Source of the DNA: Anoplopoma fimbria
Taxonomy: Eukaryota; Chordata; Actinopteri; Perciformes; Anoplopomatidae
Assembly: GCF_027596085.1 (NCBI RefSeq)
Contig: NC_072452.1
Location: 10,015,077-10,079,076 of the forward strand
DNA length: 64,000 nt
Direction: 5' to 3'
Shown here: positions 38,864-49,387 of the stretch, in pieces
Position numbering within the stretch: the first letter of the stretch is position 1
How the letters are laid out: each line of letters begins with the position of its first letter
Notes under the pieces: generated by a model
The model's database searches: none
What the model was told of the DNA's origin: nothing
The model's input: the letters and a program-made list of their open reading frames with translations, nothing else
Made by a program: the position numbers and the translations under genes

Positions 38864-41800
38864 GGGAACCAAACAATAAACAGCTGATAATGCAGTCCAA
38901 GTGGACAGACAAGATTAGACAGCACATAGGTGCCAATTAATGCTTTTCTCTGAGCTCCTCCGACATAATAAAAGGCTCAAAACTATTTTCTTTCATAAGC
39001 TGTCTGACCTTGGATAGGACAATGCAGTCAGCATCTCCTATTGAACACGACTTCAGAGTTTCTTTTGGACCCAGTGAAGCCAGGCCAATGCAGCAAACTT
39101 CCGATGAGGCACGATGCGGATGTGCTATTCCAGCTCAAGTAGGGGATTACTGATTCAGTGATTACGGATATTGTAGGGGAGTCTAGTGAATGGCCAATAG
39201 CTGGCTGAGTGTGACTGCAACGGCTGTGGGGAACATCACTGTAATGGGCTTTGTGGGAGAGATTAAATACATATAAAAGGAGGAATATAGAAAGGGGAAA
39301 GACAGAGAGGGGGAGTAAATGCAAAAACAAAAATGCTGACTGCAATGTGAGAGATCTTTACAGGAGACAAGTTTTTTTTCTCTTCCTTTTTTCTTCTTTT
39401 TTACTCCATCCCTGCCTTTTTCACATCTGGCGCATAAGGGTTAATGACATTTTCAAATGAATAATAATCTTTGCCACGAACGACGTGCTCCACTCTCCTT
39501 GAGAGGTTTTGCTCATTGAGAAAACAAAATGGAAAAGCAGCCATCACATGGAGCCGAGTTGCTGGCAGACATATCCCTGATGCACCTGAGATGAATAGTT
39601 CACAATGGCAGCTTGCCCCTGTTCATTTGACTTAAAGTGCACCACATATGCAGGATTTTTTACTAAAAAGATACAGTTTTTTCCTCACACAGTGCACGGC
39701 AGCGAATGTGTCTAATACGCCACTAGGACTGAGTGTGTCTCCGCCGGCCCTTCATGGTGTGTGTTTATCGTTCGCTCTTTGTGTGGTCGGTCAGCTCCTC
39801 CTGTTCATCACAACGCAGCGATGATATCATCTTCAATAAGGGAACACAGACTTCGCCTGTCATTGTTGACTTATAGTTCAGAAACCACCCTATTATTTGA
39901 ACAGTGGTGAACAGATGTGCGGAGCATAGATGGGCTGTCATGTTGCATCATGTCTGCTCTCAGGAAAAAAAGGGGGGGGCATGGTCCAAGTCTTCATAAA
40001 GCTCACATATGGGTCAGCGGTGCGCAAATTATTCTTATACATTCTTGGTCGGTCGGTTGGTTAATGGTACATCCAGGTTTTTATGGCTCTGCTGTGGCGT
40101 GAATTGTTTTTATAGTTCTGGAAATGTTATTGTCAACCAAATCTATTGAAGTGTTAAAGCTTTACGAGCAATCATGTAACATCCCTGATACATGTAAAGC
40201 CTTTCTGGAAGTCCTAGAACTACTGTAGTATTCATGTATTATACATCAAAAGCATCAGTTGCCATGTGAATACAGCACTATGTACTTAAACCCTGTGTTG
40301 GCTGTTTGTTTGAAATAACCACAGGCTGCAGGGTGATGATATTGTTTTTATGGTGCCATGACAGATCATTTATAATCATTTCACCTTAATTCCTCTTCTC
40401 GCTCGCAATTAATCACATTCACCCGTGGAAATTAAGCAAATAGATAAAGGATATCAATAAGATATCCAAAAAACGCAACTTTCCCAAAGTAGGTCTGAAC
40501 ACAAAACAAAAGATTGATTACTGTCAGGGCTGGAGATATCTACCAATGTACATCTGTGATGTGATTTACTCAGCTTCCAAATCAGAAAATCTCGTCCCTA
40601 CACCAGATTCCTTTTTTATATTCCATAGCTTGCTTTAGCTCAGTGTTTGTGAAAGATATATGGAGATTTGAAGCTACCACAGCAGCGAGGGAGGAAAGCT
40701 GTTGTTTTATCAAACAACATCTGCCAGCGTCATTGATTCCAAGACAAATAGCACTCCGACAGCAACACTTCTCCTCAGGTTGGGTTTAAGAGGATCTTTT
40801 GATATTCTGATTAAAAATTCATTGTGTTGAATCTGCCTCGGAGTGTGTTCTATGTTTTCTAGACTGAATCTCATTATGGCTTCAGCCTGACTTTAGAATA
40901 AATAAATAAATATATAAAAAAAATACAGAGGAGGGCATCTCATGGCCAGAAAATTAGGTCAAAATAATGTTCCATTTCAGAGATTTGGCCTTTGGAGTTC
41001 TTCCAGCCTTTTATGTGTTTGCTGTATGAAAAAAAAGCTTTTCCACAACAAAAAGGACCAGTGTTTGTAATTAAGCCAGCAAGACTTCAAGAAAATTAAG
41101 GATAAATCACTGGTACTTTATCAGTGCTAAGTTTCAGCAGGACATGAAGTATTTTTCTCTGATGTAGAAGCAACTGCTGTAGCACTGATAACAAGTAAAA
41201 TTATATTTTAATATTTAGTCATAATGTTCCTTAAAAAAATAATGATAATAACTCTAACAGACAGATTATAACACGTGACTGCATCTGGCAGGAACTCCAC
41301 CCTTCTCTGCCTCATCCTTTTTTCTTTTTTCTTTAATCAGAGCTACACTGTCTGTCACCACTTTCTGCTGACGTCCCGCTCCCCTCTCAGAGGCATTGCT
41401 CTTCCCAGAGCATGTAACCTCATCCAGGGGCCGTTACTGTACCACTCATCTGACCGAGGCCCCAGATCCAGCTCCCGCAGAGACCGCCTGGCCTGCTGGC
41501 CTCCATATCAAATCATTACATTACACTACGGTGACTCGTGTTTCTCTTAGAGGCTTTTGCACAGTCATGGTGCTTATCAAATATGCTCGTCTAGTCTTCG
41601 CATTTCACACAAATCCTAGCCTTTCAAAAAACAGTATTTCCTAAAAATTGTGTTTGCACAAAGAGACTTGGGGGGGGGGGACCGGCAATATTTTTAAACT
41701 GACCTTTATTTTGGATGAATGATGAAGTGTGTCACGGGAGCTTCGGTACAAAATACTGAATTCAACTCAGTAAGAAATGTGAAGAGGGAGAAGAGATTCG

Positions 41801-42012
41801 TCTGTCCACGCATGTGTGACTCTGCATCCGCCTACAGTGTCTGTGTGCGTGGCTCTGTGCATATGTGCGCACACACACACATGCATATGCACATGCCTAT
41901 GCGGCCATAAACAAACCTCCATCTGTGCCTCCAACACAGCTGGACTGTGATGGCATGTCCCGGCTCAACCCCCCATAGCCTGGAGAACTCTCTCTCTTTC
42001 TCCCTCTCTTAC

Positions 42013-42017
42013 TCACA

Positions 42018-42073
<56 letters not shown>
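42013..42073. repeat. (CA)n microsatellite, intron 2
   Basis: About 28 CA units, preceded by a CT-rich stretch (TCTCTCTTTCTCCCTCTCTT). Confidence 0.93.
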
Positions 42074-42075
<2 letters not shown>

Positions 42076-42987
42076 CATACACTTGTGCACACACACATAC
42101 TCTCTATAAAAGCAACATCTAAAACATCCTTTATTCAAATTCTTTTTTTCCCCCCTTTTGCTTTCTCCTACTGCAGTCTTTTTCTCTATCCTCCCACTCC
42201 CTCGTTTCTTTCCCAGCTTCCCTTGCCATGTTTGCCCGGTCACACCTCTCAAGCTGAGTTACAGCCTGCAAGGACAAGAAGTGTAGAACTACTACAATCA
42301 CCTGAGGAGCTTCTGTCGACCAGAGCCTGTATCTGTCAGGCCATGCGCTGCAAAAAAATATGCCTGCCTGTCGCTTTGTTTACCGTCCAATCACACACCA
42401 CCGCAACCACCGACAACAACAACAACAGCCCCAAAAGCTATACACAGAACAATACACGCGAAGATTTGGTAAGGGCCCTCACGTTTGTGCTTCACAACAT
42501 ATGCCATTTGCCACATGTGCTCAGTCATAGTGCGGGGCCGCCGGTGTAAAGAGGCTGTTGGTGTTTCTGGGCCACATGTGCCGAGCTAGCAGTCTCTGGG
42601 TAGGCGTAAAGGTCAGGAAAGAAGATGCTTCTAAGAATGAGTGCTGTCTAGACAAAAAGAAAAAAATAGGCTTGTGCACTGTTGAGAGTTTATGATAATC
42701 CTCATCAATGATGTTGATATCCCAAATCCAAATCCAAACATCTGCTGGAGTTGTATTCCTGAGTGTTAAATTAAATCCAATGGGCTCCACACACTCACTG
42801 ATCCTGATACTGTCCTGATATTGCTCACAGATTTTCACCATTGATCATCCTGCATCACGTGGAATTTGTGAGAAACACAGGTTTGATCATTCATATTTCT
42901 GCACACTGCTTCACACTGATTATAAGGCAGCATGAACGTCTCCCAAAGATAAGTCGGTAAGTCCACTGCTATTAACTTGAAGCAATG

Positions 42988-43632
42988 TTTTAGGAATATT
43001 TCGACATTTTAGGCAATACACTTGTCTGCTTTCTTGCCAAGAGATAGAAGAGAAGATTGATACCTCTATCTTTTTTCTGTAGGTAAGGTAAGTATGAAGC
43101 TACAACCAGCAGCAGGTAAGTTTAGCTTAGCATAAAGACTGGAAACAGGGGGAAACCACTAGCCTGGCTCTAATACACCTACCAGCACCTCTAAAAGGTC
43201 TTTATTTAACATGCTATCATTTATTAATTTAATCGAAAAACCAAAGTGTAAAAACAACAATTTGCTGCTGTACTGGGGGTTATACACTGGACTAGTTCTT
43301 GACTGGGACCACTAACTTCCTGATGTCTCGATTGGTTGAGTTGTTTGGGGAAAAAAAATGACACTTCTGTTTTTTGTATGGATTAAAGAAATGATATAAA
43401 GCATGTTAATTAGTGAGCCTTAGCTGTGTTGGCAGATTCTGTCACCTTTCTAGCTAACAGGCTAGCTGTTTCTCCCTGTTCCCAGTCTTTATGCTAAGCT
43501 AGGCTAACAGGATGCTGGTTCCAGCTTTATATTTACCATGCCGACATGAGACTGGTATCAGTTTATGAAATCTACCTCTTGGTAAGAAAGCGATTATGCG
43601 TATCTCCCAAAATGCCATACCATTCCTTTAGC
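42988..43632. mobile_element. Palindromic MITE-like (foldback) element
   Basis: Two diverged arms of about 225 bp (42988-43215 and 43400-43630) are inverted copies around a ~185-bp centre. A perfect stretch in the arms is AGCTTAGCATAAAGACTGG at 43124-43142, matched in reverse complement at 43482-43500. The outer ends also pair (GGAATATT...TTTCTTGCCAAGAGATAGA against TCTACCTCTTGGTAAGAAA...CATTCC). No transposase frame is present. It resembles a palindromic repeat very common in percomorph fish. Its class is uncertain and no target duplication is clear. Confidence 0.75.
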
Positions 43633-44088
43633 TGCAGTCTCTAATTACAATAAAATGCATCACACCTTAGAGTCACTCTGTTTCCCTTCTTGTCCCTCCT
43701 CTTTCCCGTCTTAAGTAATGACAAACACAAATCACATTGACTATCTTCTCCATGCTCTTTTCAGCAAAGCGGTTTCGCCTACAGTAGCTAACAGCGGTGG
43801 GAGACGGTGGCTGAACTGTGCTGCCAAAGAAGCATCTGCTACTGCCAGGGTTTAAGGACCTGGAGGACTCGATAAAAGAGGGGTAGGTACATGTAAAAAG
43901 GCTGGCAGAGGGGACACAGACCATTAGCTTAATGACAGAATGAGGAATGAGGAATGGGGAGATGAGATTCAAAAGCCAAGCATTGCAAAATTTGCCTTTA
44001 ACAGGAATCAAGGCGAATAATCTAATAAATAGTGTGGAGAGGAGAGGCGGAGGAGGGGGCTTGATGTTTTCTTCGCCTCAGGTAAAGA

Positions 44089-44197
44089 GGAGAAGAAGAA
44101 GAAGAAGAAGAAGAAGAAGAAGAAGAAGAAGAAGAAGAAGAAGAAGAAGAAGAAGAAGAAGAAGAAGAAGAAGAAGAAGAAGAAGAAGAAGAAGAAG
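44089..44197. repeat. (GAA)n trinucleotide array, intron 2
   Basis: About 36 uninterrupted AAG/GAA units. One strand is pure purine, with CTT on the gria3 sense strand. It produces artefactual poly-Arg and poly-Ser frames. Confidence 0.95.
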
Positions 44198-44969
44198 GGT
44201 AAACAGGAGAGAAAAGGATGGCGGTGTCATTAAGTTGGCTAGCCGTGACCATCAGGAACATTAATGCTGTCGACTCTGCTTTCTTCAAACTGGTACCCTT
44301 TGCTTTGAACTACTCCTGTCTTCTCTACGAGCGTACCTGACTCCTGGTTTCCACAGCTATTATGGACCCGGCACTGGTAATTACACATTTCACAATTTCT
44401 GATGTCACTTCAAAGCAACAACAGTGTTGCCACCAAAGCACACACCATGCTCTGCGGTACAAAGCCGAGCCTTGAGGATTACTGAAGCCACACATTGTCT
44501 TGCTGCCGGCCAATAATTCAATTAATGGCATAATGTTTTAAACTGACTTGAAAGGAAGCGGTTCTGACACGAGACTGTGCCTTCATCACACCTAAGGTTT
44601 TTCCATATTTTGTTTCTAAAAAGAAAAATAAAGTCCAGCCGGTTTCATTTGAATCCCTGTATGCCTGTCCTCTTGTACCTCTGCCTCAGTTTTATTACTT
44701 TTAAAGGATGTTCGGCACATCAAGAGGAGTGATCTACATGATGAGTCAGAGAACAGGGCTGTGGCAGAATCCATTCCCGGAGTAAGGAGAGAATGCACAC
44801 TAAAGCAGAGCATCAGCTTCAGGAAAAGAGTCCGGACAAGACGAAACAAATGCTGTCATTTCAACCACTCTGCAAGGCCTTAGGCAGCCACAACTCCTCT
44901 TGATCAAAGCAATGAAGCTTGCCTCAAAATAGATTTATTCCCCAAAACCTCCATCCATGCCACTTTGGT

Positions 44970-44993
44970 AAAAAAAAAAAAAAAAAAAAAAAA
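44970..44993 (+). repeat. (A)24 homopolymer, intron 2
   Basis: Twenty-four consecutive A. No polyadenylation signal or flanking direct repeat was found nearby, so I do not call it a retroposon tail. Confidence 0.9.
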
Positions 44994-47040
44994 GAACTTG
45001 GTTCAGATTGCTAGATCATAAAGTAGCTGTGTGCTACTGCTGACAAAGGTCTGAGTCAACCACAGGAGGTTATTGATGACAAAGTAAATTTGAATGTCCA
45101 CTAAACTAATTGTGACAGCTTGCAGAACAAACAACGGCGCTGACCAATTTGAAATTCAGAACTCACCAGAGGCAAAGCCTCAAAGAGCTGGAAGTCAGCA
45201 GATAAGTGATTTCTAATAACCGTCATATCTATTTTGTTCACTACATTGGTAGAGACAATCTGAGGTGCTCATGGACTGTTGTGAGCTCAGCAGGAGCTGT
45301 CTGCGGTTTGCGAGCTCAGCTTGACAAGAGTCTCGGGGCACTACCTTGAAAGAAGTCTCTGATCACACATTACACAAATCAGATTGGAAAGAAAACTGCA
45401 TATCAGACTGTTTAAAGAGCTGTCTTTGCTTGAGTTTGTTGATTATTTTACAATTACAATAAGTAGAGGGGCTTTAGTTTGTTAATAATAAAAACGTCTT
45501 CCTTTATAATGTTACCAGACTGAACATTCAACACTAAAGAGAAATTTCAAGCAGCGCAGATTATTCATATGCACATCAAAGCAAAATAGATGCCCTCACT
45601 AAAACATTATAATGACATTTGACAATCACTCTCCAATTTTAGCAACACTGAGCGATACATTTCCTTTCAGCATTGGTTACTTTGCGTCATAAAAAAAGCT
45701 CATAGTTTTCTTGTATTGGAAGTTCAAGGCAGTCCTGAGACAGAGCTCTTGATGGAGACGCTAAGACGTGGCAGCAAGAAACTAGAAACGGGGCCACGGT
45801 TCCCACAGGAGCCCCTTCCTCTCACTAAAGCTCTGTCTGCCCCTGAATTTAATTAGATTCTGATATCAAGCCTTTTTCCACTATGCTTCCCTTCCTCTTC
45901 AACATGCGTGAAATTGCACGGCACTATCTATTATTTATTCACTCTCATTTGCTTATTGTTTCTTATGGATGCCTTCGTTAGGCCCCTCGCAGCTCTCTGC
46001 TGCCTGTGATATGACGCTCTGCTTTATCTCCCTCGCTGCTCAGACCCACCTCCTCTGCAGGTCTGAGCCCAACTCATTTGCTGGCATTGGTTGGGGAGCT
46101 ATGGATTTTTTCTCCCCCCCCCTTTCGCCCAATGACAGCATGGTGAGGTGCTATGAGGGCTGGGTGCTAATGAGCTGACTCTGCAATGCTGGGGGAGATG
46201 CTCTGTAACACAGGGGGAAGTCAGAGGACGGCGCAGGAGGAGATGCTCTGGCACATGGAGAGTCAGAGGGGCCATTATGACCGTGCCACACACGGGTTGC
46301 AGGGACTCGGTCAGACAGAGCCGCGTTTCTTCAGGGTCAAACTGAACCTACCATTTAAAATGACATCGCAAAATGGCTTTCTCGGCTCTATCTCTTCCCC
46401 TTTATGTCCAATTTGTTTCTGCTGATTTCGGGAAACTGCAGCCATTGGGGGTGTGGAAAGAAAAGGGTGATTTGTTGGAAACCGCCACTGCACAAGTTGC
46501 ATCATGGGCTGGACCATAACCACATAATAGCACCCATTGAGAGGAAAAAAAAAAAACATGTGTTGTATATAATAGATCCTTTCCCAGTTTATATCCTTTC
46601 CTTATGAATAGTGGATCATTTATGTGATGAAAAATAAGGATATTTATGAAACACTTGTCAAGTTATGAAATTAAAATCCAACTTTACCATATACCACACA
46701 AATCCTCCAGCACTGAGTCCTTGACAAATGGTGTGTGTCATTGGCTGCATTCTCAAGGCCAGCATGTATATGCCGAAGGAACTTATTTTACAATGTGTAA
46801 TTCATGTATATGTAATATGTAATATATATAATATGTAACTTCTGTACAAAGACAGGCACAAAGGCTGTGAATGTGGCTCCAAACCACAGCTCCCGACTGT
46901 AACATGTTACTATGTCTAAAAGTAAATATACATTCCTTAAAAAAAGAAATAAAAAAGAAAGTATATTACCATTTTGTGGTAAAAAAAAATAAAAGCCAAG
47001 AAAGCGTAGGACAAATATGAGAAGAACACTGTGTACATTA

Positions 47041-47934
<894 letters not shown>

Positions 47935-48013
47935 CGATATTTATCTGATTGGGAAATCCCGCAAACGACCTGTCACAGAGCCACAGTAGAAACAAAACCA
48001 CTCGCTGTGCCAT
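47935..48013 (-). CDS. gria3: gria3 exon 1: start codon and signal peptide (residues 1-27)
   Basis: This exon encodes 26 full codons plus the first base of Gly27. The peptide opens with Met-Ala-Gln-Arg, followed by a hydrophobic core (VVLFLLWLC) and a small-residue end (SFAG) typical of a cleaved ER signal peptide. The mature chain then begins near FPNQINIG, which corresponds to FPNTISIG of mammalian GluA3. The start context is strong (A at -3, G at +4). An in-frame TGA at 48038-48040, nine codons upstream, rules out an N-terminal extension within this exon. The signal peptide is shorter than the mammalian one. The donor reads G|GTAAGT, in phase 1. A compound GA/CA microsatellite begins nine bases into the intron. 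Confidence 0.92.
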
Positions 48014-48037
48014 TTTTTTTTTCTCCGAACGATCTGT

Positions 48038-48073
48038 TCAACTCCTCAGAAGCGTCTGTCCGAGCAGATTCAT
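48038..48073 (-). promoter_or_regulatory. Upstream ORF in the probable gria3 5' leader
   Basis: An ATG at 48073-48071 opens an 11-codon frame ending in TGA at 48040-48038. It is in the same frame as the main start and stops 24 nt before it. Its start context is weak (C at -3), so leaky scanning would be expected. It is relevant only if transcription starts upstream of 48073, which cannot be read from the sequence. Upstream AUGs in the long 5' leader of the related GRIA2 gene are known to affect translation. Confidence 0.5.
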
Positions 48074-48200
48074 ATGTTCTGGATGGAGCCGGGCGCGATG
48101 GAAATCCACTGGATAGATGATGGTCGCTCACAGTGCACCAATTAGGTTCGTTGAGGTGCAGCCCAGCTGCAGAGCAGGTTTTTTTGCAACTAAGAGAGGC

Positions 48201-48207
48201 AGAGAGA

Positions 48208-48262
<55 letters not shown>

Positions 48263-48314
48263 AGAGAGGAGGAGGAGGAGGGGTGGGCTGGTGGTGGTGG
48301 TGGTGGTGGGGGGA
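48201..48314 (-). promoter_or_regulatory. Purine/pyrimidine mirror tract (GA)n-(GGA)n-(GGT)n upstream of gria3
   Basis: The plus strand is pure purine from 48201 to 48283, mostly (AG)n then (GGA)n, followed by (GGT)n and a G run to about 48314. On the gene's sense strand this is a CT-rich pyrimidine tract 188-270 bp before the start codon, so it lies in the 5' leader or core promoter. Such tracts can bind GAGA/CT-element factors and can form triplex DNA under supercoiling. That role is inference here. No convincing TATA box or transcription start was identified. Confidence 0.45.
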
Positions 48315-48383
48315 AGACGGAGCTGATCTGAACTCCGATTGGACCCGTCGCGGCTGGGGCCGATGTTAGTCAAACTTGATCTG

Positions 48384-48420
48384 ACGTTAAATTAAAAAAT
48401 AAAAAAATTAAAAAATAAAA
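48384..48420. repeat. AT-rich tandem (AAATTAAAAAATAAAA type) upstream of gria3
   Basis: Two near copies of AAATTAAAAAATAAAA lie about 380 bp upstream of the start codon. It contains TTTTAT-like sequence on the gene strand, but nothing that marks a TATA box with confidence. Confidence 0.6.
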
Positions 48421-48774
48421 GCTTCATCCGGCTGGATTACGTAGGTTTGGGAATAAGCTTGGCACTTGTCGACATTAGCCTTTCTGCTGGTCGAGTCAAC
48501 AGAGACACTGCAAACCTCAGGCGGCCAATGGACCCGGGCAGCCCGTCCCGTCTCCAGAGAGCAGAACAACGAGAGCTGCGGGTTATTTGACCCACAGAGA
48601 GAAAGTTTGTGTCCGTGTTGTCCCCCCCCCCCGTTCATTCTGCGAGCAGTGAAGCAATGCTATGTTTAAGGTTGGAAAGAGGTGAATAACAATCAATAAC
48701 TGACGTTAAGTGGATAAGTTCAACACACATGATGCCGGACTAACACACGCAGACACAGAGTGGACGTGGGGGGG

Positions 48775-48795
48775 GGAACTGTCCGTGGTCCTGAA
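48775..48795 (-). promoter_or_regulatory. Candidate RE1/NRSE (REST-binding silencer) upstream of gria3
   Basis: On the minus strand this reads TTCAGGACC-AC-GGACAG-TTCC. Against the 17-bp core consensus NTYAGMRCCNNRGMSAG it has one mismatch, G instead of A/C at position 6. Both half-sites have canonical spacing. It lies about 760 bp upstream of the gria3 start codon. REST represses neuronal genes in non-neuronal cells, and a functional RE1 is established for the mammalian GRIA2 promoter, so location and gene type fit. Binding is not shown. Confidence 0.55.
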
Positions 48796-49371
48796 AACAT
48801 CCCGGCTCATTGTGTTCAGTTATTTAACCTCACCGGAAACGCATTCGGCCTCCTGTGGGGGGTTTGACCGTAATAAACAAACCAATATCTCTAAGTCTTA
48901 TTTTATTTACTTCAAGTTTAACTCTGTCTCTAATGGAACATCTATCATTCCCGTGATTCTGCCTGAGAGAGAACAATTAAGGGATTACTGGCCCATTTAT
49001 CACCCTCGGCAAAGCGCTTTGAAAATTGAGTTTTTAATTGCATTGGAAATGGCTGAGGCTCCTGCTATTGATACTGCAGTGCACCGAGTGCCTTTTAACG
49101 TATGCCGGGCTGTGCCATGTTTTAAGCATGTCAAATAAGTGTGCAGCAGCCGGAACCCAAGGAGAAATTCACCTCTGCTAAAAAAAAAATTGCATCGGAT
49201 TATGGGTCAATGACAAATACAGGGGGCGTATATCCACGTGTGTTGTGTTTAATGGAAAAGAAAAAAAAAAAAACCTCGGTGTTTTAAGATCTCAGAGATC
49301 GGGATGATGATTTGTGTAACTGGCATCATGTGTTTCAAAGTAATGATATGTATGATCTGGTGTGTGTGTGT

Positions 49372-49387
49372 GGGGGGGGGGGGGGGG
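49372..49387 (+). repeat. (TG)n-(G)16 homopolymer
   Basis: A short TG run leads into sixteen consecutive G, a possible quadruplex or slippage site about 1.36 kb upstream of gria3. Confidence 0.9.

Noticed and set aside
41947..42549. 200-codon frame on the plus strand
   Set aside because: Its core is the CA repeat (His-Thr run) and the flanks look like random intron translation antisense to gria3.
43947..44288. Frames with long poly-Arg (plus) and poly-Ser (minus) runs
   Set aside because: They are translations of the GAA/CTT microsatellite, with no flanking similarity or splice support.
44970..44993. Poly(A) tail of a retrotransposed element or processed pseudogene
   Set aside because: No AATAAA just upstream, no coding similarity and no flanking direct repeats.
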